Source of the DNA: Chrysomallon squamiferum
Taxonomy: Eukaryota; Mollusca; Gastropoda; Neomphalida; Peltospiridae
NCBI GenBank assembly: GCA_012295275.1
Contig: CM022669.1
Coordinates: 1,536,140-1,600,139 of the forward strand
Direction of reading: 5' to 3'
DNA: 64,000 bases
Part shown: positions 48,681 through 62,169 of the stretch, piece after piece
Layout of the letters: every line of letters starts with the position of its first letter
Numbering within the stretch: position 1 is the first letter of the stretch
Made by a program: the position numbers and the translations under genes
The notes under the pieces: model-generated
What the model saw: only the letters and a program-made list of their open reading frames with translations
What the model was told of the DNA's origin: nothing
The model's database searches: none

Positions 48681-50340
48681 AAGTTAAAATCCATTTCGAT
48701 AAATCATGAATCCGATATTTCCGGCAGTTTCCTCTGACATATGTTTAGAGCATGTTTTTTTTTTTTTTTTTTTTTTAACAAAATATATATATTTAGACTT
48801 ATTGTCAACATGAATTACTTGATACAATTCTGTCAAGTGCGTCAGCTGGTATGTCTGAATGATCTCTAAACGTACCTCTTTTTTTATGTGTATGTGTTTC
48901 ACATAATACTATGGTTACAAATATTCAGTGCGAATAATATGTTTTCGTTGTGGATGTGAAATCGGGTTAAAATGACCTCGATTTGCTGTAAACAACATGC
49001 AATGCGGTAAAATAATTTATATTTCAATTTAGTGGGTGTTCACGTCTACAAGTGTAAATGCGCATGTGTAGTTTGAATACCGTATATAGACGCAGTTAGA
49101 AATATATGGTATTACTTCTGTGTATTTCTGACATGCAGTCAAAAACATACATGACGTACGTACCTACATAAATAAAAATATTAAAAATATGACACAATTT
49201 TTCTTTTTTTCGTTTTGCTTGCAAACTGAAAGGATATACTGTACACAATAAATGATGTTACGGTTTTATGAGTGGCCTGTTTCTTTCTTGCCTCCAGAGT
49301 AAATACATTTAAATTATTTACACTAAAAGTAACTTGAACTTAAATAACTGAGATATTGAAATAAAGGTATGTAGTTTCAGTTTAATTTGTCTGTCTTTAG
49401 CAATTATTGTATATAAAAAAAGAAAAAAGAAAAAAAAAGAAAAGAAAAGCAAAATAAATAAATAAATAATAATAATAATAATAAAATATTAAACATTTAT
49501 TTTATATATATATATAATAAAAATAACAAACAACAACAATACAACATTGAATTTTAACAACTGATATCTCAGAAACTGCATTTAATTTTTTTTTAAATGC
49601 ATCATTAAAGTCATGGATATTGTTTGTTATTGGCAATTTTCTATATCAAATACTCAGCCTGTAATAGACAGTTTTCATGTGTTTTCAAAGGTCAGTTAAA
49701 GTTTTACCTTTTTTCTTAAGTGAAATAACTTAGTGCTATTTTTACAAACAGGGATTGTAAATCTGTTTAATTTAACCAGTCCCTCAAAGAGAACTACATC
49801 AAACATTTATTTATTTAATGTTTCTTTTGTTATTTCAGATTAATTAATATAATTAAAAGGCAAACATTAACACCCAGATAAACATATTGTGATATTTTTT
49901 CAGTGTTATAAAGTTTTTTATTCATACTTTTCATCACTTACCCCATACATTGTACTAAAACAAAATAGTAATAATAATTTGATTATCAGTAAATTTTATC
50001 ATTTTTATCTGCTAGTTTTACTTAAACATATACATGTTCAGTTGTTTAAACATTGTTTCAATCCTTCTTAGTCCAGTGGGCTTTTAGTCTGGAAATCTCA
50101 ATAATTTGTCTCATTAAAGTTATTTCATTCATTCACTAAAGTTCCATCTAGTTGTATTTGTTTTCATTTTGTTAATTCTTCTACATATTTTCTGTAGTAT
50201 ATATATATTTTTTTTAACAATTTATATGTGTAAATAACCTAATTTAATGATATGTATAGCTATTTTTTATCAGTTATTTAAAAAATAGTGAAATTTATCT
50301 AGTCATCATATCTTTCCACCACTTATTGTGACTTATAGTG

Positions 50341-50378
<38 letters not shown>

Positions 50379-51035
50379 GATGAAATTATTATATAAAATA
50401 ATAATAATAATAATTTATTATTACTATTATAAATAACATTTTTTCCATACTAAAAAGCTTGTTAGAACATATAAATAACATTGTTGAAAATAAATAAAAA
50501 TAAAAATATCTCAATACAATTTTAGAAATAATAATAATAAAGATGATAGAAATCATTATTTGCAGAAACAGTTTTGAAACAAATTAACAATCCCAGATTG
50601 ATTTTCTCCCCAGTTCAATAACCAAAAATCGGACAAGTAAAAACACTAACTATGACATCAACTGAAAGAAAACTATTGATATGGTGTTTCACACCATAGA
50701 AATATTCATAATTAGTTTCATATTTATGATTCTGGAAGAGACACACGACAAATATATCTGTACTTGTGATATTTGTAACATTAAAAGTAGACATGTATGT
50801 AAATAGTTTAAAAAGATGAAAGTTGTTCTGTAATCATTATTATGTAATCTGCATTTGTGTTTGGAATGTTTCCACAATAATGCCTTGAAATATGATTTAT
50901 GTTTGGTCGTTTTCAGAACTTTATCATACTTTATTATATATTCAAATATTCCATGTCTGATACTAACAAACAAAATGGAAATTAAATAAATAGTCAAACA
51001 ATAAAAATAATAACCTAAAAATAACAACAACAACA

Positions 51036-51078
<43 letters not shown>

Positions 51079-51260
51079 TCTTATTTTCTTGAGCTCTTAA
51101 TAATATTTAATTTCCAAATGATTTGTTTTTAACTGTATTTTTTTGTTGTTTTGTTTTCAGTTTCCTGGCTATTTTTCGTGGATAATATATAATTATTGCA
51201 ACCCTCTGATTATTTTTATTATTATTTGTCAAGGACCTTATCCAGTATTCTGATTTTTTA
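48471..51260. other. non-coding stretch with simple repeats
   Basis: It contains poly(A) at 48642-48678, poly(T) at 48755-48777, (GT)n at 50342-50374 and AAT runs near 50400 and 51038-51078. No exon is supported. The minus frame at 50689-51036 has no recognised motif and crosses AAC/AAT repeats. Confidence 0.6.
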
Positions 51261-51272
51261 GATAAGCTGAAA

Positions 51273-54200
51273 ATGAAGTCCTCAGTGACACCTACATCAC
51301 TGAAGACATGTCGACTGTACAAATCTATTGAAAATGACAGCCTCGATGAAATTGTGAAACAGGTGATAACTTTCTGCAGATCTGGCAATGACATCAACAT
51401 TCAGGATGCTGTTTCAGGTGAAACATTCCTCCATCATATTGTAAGGCATCACCATCGCTTTGCCGACCCCAAAAATGTATCCCTTATCTACATGATGGGG
51501 TGCAAACTGAACATTGATGCCACTGATGTTGATGGAGAAACAGCACTGCATAAGGTAGTGAAGAAAAATGGGGCATACAGAATTCTCATTGCTATGATAA
51601 GGTGAATGAAGTTAATAATGTCTGTATTATCAACCTTAACTCGTTTTGAAACTGTGTATAACTGTGTGCATGTAGTTGTTGGGGAGTGGTTGTTTAATAA
51701 AAAAAATTAAAAAAAATTGTATCATAGTGTCATTCATTATAAAAATAAAAGACAATATTTTGATTTAGCATTTTATTTTTATAAGATGTTCATTTATTTA
51801 TTTATTTGTTTATATCTAAAGATGTGGTGCAGACACAGAGGTGAAAAACAAAGAAGGTAAAACAGCAGAAGACATTCTTCTCACAGAGAAACCAGAAGGC
51901 TGGCAGGAAATGTTGCACTGGTTACGCAAATTCAAACCAGGTATCTCAGTAGATTTTTTATCTTATGCATAGTTCAGATCATTTAACTTGACCAGTTTTA
52001 ACAAGAATAAAAGTGTTTCAAACCATTTATCATGAAATTCTCCTTAATGAGTTTTATGGAAATCTTGGCTATCAAGGGAAACTATAAAAGTATTCTAATA
52101 TGTATATCACATTAGTCCTTTTAGACAACTGGTGGTTTACTCTGTTTTACTGTTAGATCACTGGATAACCAACAGGATAGCAACAATAGCAGATAATTAA
52201 TGTTATTACTTTGCTAATTCTAGAACTATTGTTACATTGCAATAATTGCAATAAAAACAAAACCATCATGATACATTGATGATACTGATAACACAGAGGT
52301 GATGATTATGATAACAGTAATAAAAAATCTTATCTGAATATGATGAAAAAAATAATATTTGAATTTAGTTTTGCTGAGTGAATAGAAAGGAAGATTAGCA
52401 CTGGTAATGTTCTCTGTAAAGCAGACATCAGTGAAACTGTTCTGTAATACTGCATATAAATATTGTTATATATGTCAGGTCAACTCAGTAACACTGATCT
52501 TAAAGAAATATGATTTTTATAAAAATTATTTATTTACTGAATTTGTTATTCATGAACATTATTGAGCATGGAACCATTTCTGTTATTTTATTTTTTGTCA
52601 CTCTGTGGCTGTTCCCTTCCTTTTTTGATGTAATTAATTTACATATTTTCCTGGAAAATATATTTCTTGCACTCTTTTATTTTTCTATAATAAAATCTAT
52701 TTCTTCACTCTTTTATTTTCCTATAATACACATAAGATATAAAACAACATAAGATATAAAACACACACTGAAGATATGTTCTCACTGCCACCGTGTCCTG
52801 ACCTACATGTACTGTGATATGAGTGACTGAACTTGACATCTGTTGTGTTTCAGAGAGACATTATGATCAGCCTCAGAACAATCATTAGAAATGCAGTCAA
52901 GGCTGAAAGCTTTAGTTTGGTTGGATCAATATGCTTTATGATGCACTTCAGTCTGAACACAGCTTGTATTAAATAAACATATCCTATCAGCGACTAGAAA
53001 CTCACAGTTTTGCTTAACAAGGGCTGAGTGTTTTGAGTAATAATTTACAACATACATTTTAGAGAAAGTACTTTTTTTTTTTTTTTTTTTAATATATTTT
53101 CATATAAAATAAGTCATGCACTTATGCAGTAAAATTTAAATGATGTACAATATATCATTGCAATGGCTTTATATGTGGAAAACCATATCAAAGGATGGTT
53201 TGAATGAGATCATTTGCAAGTTCAGTAGTTTGTTATTTTAAAAGTTGCTATAATCTCTCACATCATTATTACTCTTTCAACAGATTCTTCTACCATTAAA
53301 AAAACAACATTCAGATCAAAATATAATTCATAAATTGTAGCATTACTATTATTATTATCATTTTTTATTAAAATGGCTTATGATGATAACAGTAAATAAA
53401 ATGTCAACATTGTATTTAGACCTGTTGTTTGTAGTAACAAGAGTTAACCTTTTGTAGTAATGTGAAGTGCTAACATTAGGCAGAGGACAATTCCATTAGG
53501 TTCATTCATTTTGCTGTATCCCCTTCAACCACTACTGTTCCTGTTATCAGATATTTCATTCTGGTAGAAAACTCATACAGAAGATAATTTGCAGTAATCT
53601 TTATCATACAAGAATCAAAAATAAATTAAATAAAATGAAATGAAAATTAAACATAAAACAACATCAGCAAACAAACAATAATGTCTAATACTAATAATTA
53701 ACAAAATCAAAATGACTGTAAATGTTAAACAAACAATCATGCATTCATTCTTTTTACAAGATAAAAATTTTTTTATTGTTATAGTAAATATAAATCACAG
53801 CTGACTTAATAAGTGTAGTGATGATCAGTGTTAAATTTTAGGACTATGGCGGGCACTGATGGCTGACAGTCCTGACAAAAAGCTGATTGAGAGACTGTTG
53901 AAATCATGGTGTCGTGTCATGGTGCATAAAAACAAACAGCTGATAAATCTCAAGGAAATGGCTCACAGCAGAGTGGGTCAGCTCGACATAGTCTATCTGA
54001 TGGAGAAGTATGAAAACACAAATGAGTTTGTTCTTGCTCTGCTTGCAGGAACAGGACGTTTTATCAACTGCTGGAAACAAAGTGGTATGTGCTGCTGAAT
54101 CACCACTATAGTGTTCGCTTTGAATGTTAAAATTTCTCAAAAAATGTTCTTCAGATGTATAACTTTTTATATAAATATATAGTGGAGGTGATGAAAAGTG

Positions 54201-55285
54201 TTGTTAATATAGCATAAATACATATTCTAATTAAATCATTTACACTTCAAGTTACTATTTTATTGTTTTGGGTGACCTGTTATCATTCACAGCAAATTAA
54301 GACAATAAAATAATTGGTACTATCATGTTATCCTGTACCTATGTGATGGATTGGTTGCTCTATTTGTTCTCACTGAAATAACCTTTGACTAAATAGGTTG
54401 ACCCTAAAAGCAATGCTGTTACTGCTGATAGAATATGGCATCAGCTAGATATTTATAAATTATGCTGGTTTCTTTTTATACTTTATTATTAATTAAGTTA
54501 GGACAGCAAAACAAAGTCAAATTTGGATGTATGCAGAACATATAAGACAGACCAGAGTGTGTTTCTTCAAAACACCAAAGATATACTATACATACATATA
54601 AATTTCATAGAAAATATATATAATTTTATGAAAAATAATTAGAAAAGATTATGTAACAATGTGGACATGCATTTATTGATATACATACATACACATTACA
54701 TAATTTAATATTTACCTGATATAAAAGGTTTTGTTACATATTAATATTGACATTATCCTGATTGAGATGTATAATAATCATGTTTACTCCTAATGATACT
54801 GTTTTCATTTTAATATTTAAAGTATAAGTAAAAAAAAAAAATTAATAGATATTAATATTTTGATGGATTTAAAATAGTTAAAAATTTTGTTAAAGTATTT
54901 ACTAGATTTGAATAATCTTATCAGTATGTTCTGTGTTTTACAAGTTTTCCATCAGAAAATATTAATATTATAATGACATTAGTTTTATTATTACAGAAAT
55001 TAATAGATTTGACTAATTTTAACACTACGTCATATTATATGTTTATAATTTACAGGATTATCCATGAACAATATTGACATCAATACACGAGACTACTCTT
55101 ACCAGTACCGGTATCCAGATTACCCAGAGGTTCCCCAGCCCCTCCTGGCTGCTCTGTGGGAAAAGAACATTTATGAAGTTATTGACATTCTGATGGAGAT
55201 GAACCCAAACACAAGTGTTCTTTACTCTAATGAACCTGAGTCAATCAGTCTGCCAAAACCTTTGTTTTTCCAAGTATAGTTTCCT

Positions 55286-55353
<68 letters not shown>

Positions 55354-58300
55354 AAGAAGAAGAATCATAGTAATGATAATAATAATAATATTGATAATAA
55401 TGATGAATCTACAGAAATATTAGTTAAGGAAGTACTAAATTATAAACTTTGTATTGCTTAAGCTGTTTTATGTCAAGAAAGACAAATGTATTTTGTCTTG
55501 CACTGGCTTACTTCCTGTTTGATGGGAGATTTGTGGTTTACCTAGATGCACTGTCTATCACGTGATGTAACACATGATTTTAAATGCATATTGGAATAAA
55601 TATCAAATTATATAACAAACATCGATATAATTTATAACAATACTTAATTTTTATACCATATAATTCTGTGTCTCTTTATCAAATTACTAACTCTATATTA
55701 CAGCTTATTTCAGGACAACCAAAACCATCAGACAAGCGGATAATCCAGCGCATCATTCGTGGATCAGACATGTCTGCCAGAAACACAAGTGGGGCCACAA
55801 TCCTTATGGAAGCCATATACTATCAGCAGTCAGATGAATTTATAAACTTCCTCTTTGAATGTGGTGTCAATGTGGCGACAAGGGCACGTTGTGGCCGTAC
55901 TGCACGTGCACTATGTGAAGAAATGCAGATGCCAGACAGCCAGAGGTACATGAAGCTCATTGATCAGCACGTGTTGAGTTTTGTTAAAAGCTGTGACATT
56001 GAGAGACTGGAACATCTTGTCCTTCAGTCATATGACCACATATTGGACATTGTGGATGAACAGGGTCAAACAGCTCTGCAGATTGCCAGAAAGAAAGGCT
56101 CCAAGCAGATGATAAAACTCTTACAAAATATAGTAGCTACTCAGGTATACAAATACTAGTTATACTTACAAGTTCAAAGGATCATCTTTCTTTTCTGATC
56201 TGGTTTTAATCAGATTGTTCACTATTCTGAATCAAAGATCATTTGTCAGTTTTATTCCACATCAGTATTTCAGGTTGTGGAGTATATATTTGATCAAGTG
56301 AAGATTTATGAATTGTAAGATTATCATTTGATTAAAATGAAAGCAGCAAGTTAATGTCATGTTCATACTTTGCTTTTATAGAAGATAAAAAATGCAATAA
56401 GACATCAATTTAAATTGCCGTAAAGCAACTTTTACACAGCTTCCTTGGGCACATCCATCTTGGAATGAACTTTGATGTGTTTTCTTTTGCACTGAAATTG
56501 GTATGAATCAACTTATTTTTTAATGAAAGCAGTTTCCTTATTTCAGTGCAGTAAAAGTGAATTGAAACTGCAATAGACATATGAACAAAGCATTAGTCTT
56601 CATAGCAATAATTTAGTGTGTGTTTGTTTTTATTTTATTTTTCTACATTAAAATACTTTTTTAAAATTGCTAATGATACCAGTCATTAGTATTGTTTTCT
56701 AATTTTATAGTTGAGGTCATCACAGGTAGGCAAAGGTTAGTTAAATGATCTTAATGTTTATTTTATGTATTTATTTTGCTTTGGTTTCTTTCCTGGTGGT
56801 GACAATGTATTATCTAATTACATTTAACTAAAGCTGACTTTCAGTGAACACGTTGTGCATTATGCAGATTCAGTATTCTTTATTAATCACCAGACAAACA
56901 TTTCACTCACTGAGAATGCTGCAGTTTTTATAGAATTGCCATGTTCTTAGGAAGAACATCTTAAAAAATTGAAAAAAATATAAACAAAAAACAAAAAAAC
57001 TAAAAGTCAGTATACACAGGGAAACATTTATAATGAATCTTATAAATCTCATACAGCTTATCACAGCTATGAAATTCACTGATCCAAATAATGTCTCGGA
57101 TAAGAGAGATGGGAAGTATTTAATAAATATTATTTATGTTCTATAACCTGGTCGAATAAATCCATCATCACTCTATCTTAAACTTTTTCCTTTTTAAATG
57201 ATCTATCTATTTTTATCTATGTTTAATCTATCCTGAATGTGTTTACAGTTTCAAAATTTTTGTTTTGTGTGTGTCTTAATTTATATTTAAGAAATTTCCA
57301 TTATTAAAAAACCTAATTACAGGAACATGCAAAGAAGGTGTTTGCAGCTATTGACAAAGGGCAGATGATATTATTAAAAAAGTTACTGACAAAGAAATAT
57401 GTGCATGCTCTCGATAAATGTAACCGAACAACTGTTCATCACGCCTGTCTCCATCAGCACAGCAAAATAGTGCAGTTCGTACTGGATGATTCTCCCCAGC
57501 TCATTAACGTCACTGATGGTGTAAGAATATCACTTTGTAAAATACAGAATTTAGATTTGTCAGCATTACTCATTGTAAATTTTAATATATAACTACTATA
57601 AATATTTAAATGTTTTTAAATTTACATAATATGAAAAAGTGCTGTAAACAGTGAATTCACAAACATGCATTAATATGTAATGTATAAAATAAGTAGATCT
57701 ATTAAACATTCTGTACCATGATTATACTTTTTTTGTGCTATTTTTGTTTTTTCTCAGATGGGGAGGACACCACTTCACTATGCACGTTTGTTTTTGGATG
57801 AAGATGACACAGTAGAGTATTTGTTAATGAAAGGGGCAGACAATTCAGCAAAAGATGTGGTAGGTTCTGCTATGTAATCTTTTTATATTTAAATCATAAA
57901 ACTTAACAAATGTTTTGGGATTTTTAAAGAGAAAAATTGGAATGAATATAATTATGTTCCAATTATATATTTTCTGCCTTTTAATATACTGTTTAATAAA
58001 TTATTAAACTTTATTTTATTTTGAAATAGTTTTTAAACAGGGGTCGGCAACCCTTGACCTGCAGGCCACATCCAGCCCACGAGGTAGCTTAGTTCAGCCT
58101 GCCAACTGAACACTTGGAACCAATTATTACATTAACTTTGTTGTCTATTCTTTAAATCTCCAGACTTGCTTCCTAGCATTCCTTTTTGGTGCTCTATATT
58201 GAGCATAAAATAGAGACAGAGAGATATCAGTATGTATGTGTGTAATACATTTAATATCATGGCTCTCCTCCAAAACACTGCATAGATGTCTGACCCCCTT

Positions 58301-59963
58301 TCTCCAAAAGGTTGCCAACCCCTGTTTTAAAAGGATTATAAAATTTCATATTTTTATTTTTTAATAAACCATTGGTATAAAAATGAACTGGTGTTAAAAC
58401 AAACAAGTAAACAGAATTTATAAGGCACATTTGTGATTTACTTTCAGAATGGTAGGACACCATCTGACTACAGTCGTGAAAACTGTGGTGCTCATGAATT
58501 TGCCTTGTTAAAAAAAGCAGTTCAGGAATATGACTTAGAGCTATTTCTAGGACAGACACATTTTCTTAAAGCATTTCCTAATGCAATCAGGGTAATTCAG
58601 ATTCTAGACTACATCATTCAGTTCTAGTAAAACTGTAAATTAAAACAAAATTGTAGCAACTGCAAATATAATTATTCATTTTTCTTGTTCTCTGTTAAAG
58701 TTATTGCATCAGACAATGCCAAAAGAAACATATATATTATTTTTGTAGGCAACCCATTAAATTATAATTTACAAATTTGTTCATCTGTTAAATATATGGT
58801 TAATGAATGTTAGTTTTGTTTACTGCTGTTGGGATCTTTTTACAGTGCAAAATCATCTTCATATACTGTATTGTTCACTTAATATTTGTTGATTTTACAA
58901 ATGATTATGATAAATACTATACTATAGAAGAGGTTGGTTTATTGTTATTTACATGTCATTTTTTTTTTTTTAAATGCCTGGCAAAGATCATCTTGTTTTT
59001 TTAAATTTTATTCAGGCAGGTGATTTGACAACAGTGAAAACTCTTACCCAGGGACTTGCAGAACACAATGGTGTAAACAAATTTGACAGTGCTTTGTTTG
59101 ACTGCATTGACAGTGGTCAGTATGAAATTGCTCAGTTTCTCATTTCCAGTGGTTTTAATACAGACGTTTGGAAGGCAGTGAGTAATGATGTACCATTATT
59201 ATTATTTTTTTTTTATTACTAAACATTACAAATTGTTTATAATTCTTTCTTTTTTACTGTATTTTTCATAAATGTACATAATTGTATTATGCTATATTTC
59301 ACGTTTTGATCTTTTTTATTACTGTATTTTATAACTGTTTATATATATTATTTATTTTTCATTTTGTATTGTTTTTATAATTTAATTACTACACTTTTAT
59401 TGCTGCTTTGTCTTTAAAATTAGAGGTACTTCAAAATATTTAACTTTTTCTTTTCATATTTAGACTGAAAAATAGCAGAGTTGATATAACATATTTTTAC
59501 ATTATCGTATGAAAAGTGTAACCCTGCTGATGCAAGAAGTATAACCTTGATAATGTAACATGTTTATATTACAGTATGAGAAGTGTAACCCAGATGATCC
59601 AATGTGTGCTATGATGGAGTGTGATCACTGTGTGACATCATTCAGACAGAGAGCTACTCAACTCAAAGCTACATCTGTTCTACAGCTCATGGACGACATT
59701 GAGAATGGAAAGGTCAGGTTTTTTTTTAGTGACTTCTAAGGAAGAAAAATATCAATACTAATGTAACATGAATTGTACAGATTAATCACAAAGGAAGAAA
59801 TTACTTTTTGACAGTATTCTCTATTGTTGTAGGTTACATAAATGAAAAACGCTCTTGTACATTTCTTTTACAGGTGAAAATTGGGATACCCAACAAACAA
59901 CGTGTGGATAAAATTGCAACTACAGACATGACTATTAATAATTTCTGTAAATTTGGGTTATAA
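51273..59963 (+). CDS. ankyrin-repeat protein, 11 exons, ~727 aa
   Basis: The coding exons are 51273-51601, 51822-51940, 53842-54084, 55056-55273, 55704-56144, 57323-57520, 57758-57859, 58448-58591, 59016-59177, 59575-59712 and 59874-59963. Their lengths sum to 2184 bases and every junction keeps phase with GT-AG sites. Ankyrin-type consensus appears at the N-terminus (GETALHKVV, then the split CGADTEVKNKEGKTAEDIL), in the middle (SGATILMEAIYY, GQTALQIARKKG) and later (RTTVHHACLHQH, GRTPLHYARL, NGRTPSDYSREN). The third exon encodes a helical region without clear repeats, and the tenth is cysteine-rich (CNPDD, CAMMECDHC). No signal peptide or membrane segment is visible, so a cytosolic scaffold role is inferred. 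A TTTTTTAG acceptor just before the ATG suggests an upstream 5'UTR exon that I cannot place. I cannot name an orthologue. Confidence 0.85.
55289..55364. repeat. (AAT)n/(AAG)n microsatellite
   Basis: About 12 AAT units pass into about 13 AAG units, starting just 16 bases after the donor of the fourth ankyrin-gene exon. Confidence 0.96.
58038..58324. mobile_element. hAT-type MITE in an ankyrin-gene intron
   Basis: The 287-bp element starts CAGGGGTCGGCAACCC and ends GGTTGCCAACCCCTG, the TIR style of the hAT superfamily. The 8 bp on each side (TTTTTAAA and TTTTAAAA) match at seven of eight positions, fitting an aged 8-bp target duplication. There is no transposase frame. It sits in the intron between exons 57758-57859 and 58448-58591. 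Confidence 0.88.
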
Positions 59964-60039
59964 AAAAAAATGTAGATCATCCTCAATGGCTATTAAAAAC
60001 CAAGCAATAGTGTTGTATAAATGTATCACAAATGGGATG

Positions 60040-60045
60040 AATAAA
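60040..60045 (+). promoter_or_regulatory. poly(A) signal AATAAA for the ankyrin gene
   Basis: AATAAA lies 77 bases after the stop codon, in an AT-rich 3' region. It is the first canonical hexamer downstream of the gene. Confidence 0.6.
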
Positions 60046-60552
60046 CCTGGAAAGAAAAGAAAGAACATGAAATATTTTATACAGATAAATTTAATATATA
60101 TGACTTGATTTAGAAAATATGTGATGTCGTGGTTGATAGGTATAACGACACATGCTTCAGTGTGTAACTGTCATGAGTAAAATATGTCACGGGTAGAATG
60201 AGAGGAACAAGTAGGAGTTGTCTCGCTTTAATTAGAGGTTAAAAAAAGCAAAATTAAAAAAATACAAAATACAAAAATGTCTTCACAATCTGCATATCAC
60301 GATTGTTTTTTTGGTTTGTTTTTTGTTTATTCAATTATTTATTGATTTTTTAAAATCCGTTTCTGTTATTTAATTTAATTATAGTCGGATAGATATATTT
60401 TGAACTAGTCTAATACATTTTTGCAATCCTTTATTACTGTCTGAACACAATCGTTTTGCATTGTTACGCAAGAAACAGGAATGTCAGTGAACCAGTTTTC
60501 ACTCTATATCGAACCAGTCAAAAACATGTGAAATTCATATATAGTTGCTCAC

Positions 60553-60727
60553 CTTTACGAGATTTTTTAGAATCAAACGGAAACTGTTTTTGATTGGTTA
60601 ACTGCAAGTTTGTCGACTTCTTTGTCGAGCACTCAGACAGGGACCCAAATACCTTGAGCAGTTCTGCTGAACAAGTTTCTTCTTCAGAGGACAGGCTACT
60701 TTCTTCTGGTATGTTCCTCTGTTTCCC
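60553..60727 (-). CDS. candidate exon, product unknown
   Basis: The minus strand carries an open segment ending in a strong donor (AAAG|GTGAGC). It reads GKQRNIPEESSLSSEEETCS, then AELLKVFGSLSECSTKKS and a basic end FPFDSKKSRK. Composition (Ser/Glu/Lys-rich) is protein-like and not repeat-derived. The acceptor is probably CATTCTAAG or the AG a few bases on; the upper boundary is uncertain. No family is recognised. It would belong to a gene convergent with the ankyrin gene. Confidence 0.35.
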
Positions 60728-61167
60728 ACTTAGAATGATTAATACTTCAGAGTAGTTATTCATAAGTCCAAAATACGTACATGTATGTATACATTATTGT
60801 TCAGTAATGCAGTATATGTAAAGGTGAACATCAAGTAATCTTGAATTGTGTATAGAGCAAACAATACATGAATACAGGAAAAAATAAATACAGAATACAA
60901 ATAATAATAATTATAATAATAAAACCCACAAAAGAAAACGTATAATAAATTAAAAAATTGAATAAGAATTGTGCTAATGGTGGAACGATTCATGCTGTAT
61001 TTTTTTTCATTTTTCGTTATTATGTCACCTGGTGCTTCTTTTATCTACCACTGACTTTGTGTTTAACATCTGACTGAAGGAGGTATATTGAATTACAAAT
61101 AAAATCGAGTTTGTGGTACGAGCACAAATACAGATATGAACAATGCCGCTAGACTAACGTGAGCATA

Positions 61168-61737
61168 TCATGGCACCTCCCGCTCGTCATTAGCGTTACT
61201 ACGACGCGGCAAACTAAGAAGTGAACCTTGTGCCCCAAGTTTCGACTTCACGGCAAATTGTTCATACTTTCGAAAGTTCGCAACACGAATGGTCAATCCT
61301 ATCTTCATCTCTTGGCATTCAGCTATTATAATCTGGGTGTTGTTTCTATCCAGCATCTTTTGTACGATTGTTTTACTGTGATCTGCATATCTTCGTTGAT
61401 GATTTCTGATTCCTCTAGGACCATTTTACCTCTCGTTTGTTAGTGTATATGCTTTCTTATTTCGTGGACTATGTGACAGTATCCATTGTATTGTTGTTTA
61501 CTCGATGGCACAGCTCACTGCAGAAAAACAAGTAGCAAGATCATTCTGGAGAACACAGAAAGCATTTGAAAAGAAATCATTTTCCCCTTGTATGTGCTCA
61601 ATGTGTTGAACAGCTTTTTGATGCATTTGTCGAGGATTCCATTTCTACATAGTAATTGGAAGAGTACCTACTTGTGGAAATAGATATCTGAACCTTTTCC
61701 CTGTCTCTGAGTTCAGGTTGAATCCCTCGACCTCCAT
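61168..61737 (-). pseudogene. 190-codon frame with three internal stops, unknown
   Basis: From an ATG at 61737 a single minus-strand frame runs 570 bases to TGA, interrupted only by one TAG and two TAA. It begins MEVEGFNLNSETGKRFRYL, has KWNPRQMHQKAVQHIEHIQ in the middle and ends with MKIGLTIRVANFRKYEQF and SKLGAQGSLLSLPRRS. The stretch is richer in GC than its surroundings. A lack of frameshifts with few stops over 190 codons in AT-rich DNA suggests a former coding region, perhaps an intronless retrocopy. The last 63 codons are open with their own ATG. Alternatively this is a first-exon or 5'UTR region. No family is recognised. Confidence 0.35.
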
Positions 61738-61739
61738 TT

Positions 61740-62136
61740 TTGGCTGTCAACAAGAATTTAACACAGCGAAAGGAAAGTGACTGCAAAGAAAAATAGATCG
61801 TCCATGTTAGACGAGCGCGCGCCACACACGTGAAAAAGAACATTACAAAGACAGAAATATCTGTGTTTATATGAAGGTATTTGTGTTATGAAACTTAATT
61901 ACAATGATTTACTTTGTCAGTTTGGATATACCAACAATCGTGATAAAGTGAAAAATCTGTATCATTAATATGTCCAAACTGAACAGATATGAATGTATTT
62001 ATAACTTTAAAATGAAAAGTAAATGTGAATATAAATTAGTATTATTTTTGTGTTTTTTTGAGACAGAATGTGTACTTTGTTATTTCCATTTATATTATTG
62101 ATACAGAATCGCTATTTTTCCTAGCATGTGTAACGT

Positions 62137-62169
<33 letters not shown>

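Noticed and set aside
58257-58559. 100-codon minus-strand frame
   Set aside because: It overlaps the hAT MITE end and the antisense of an ankyrin-gene exon.
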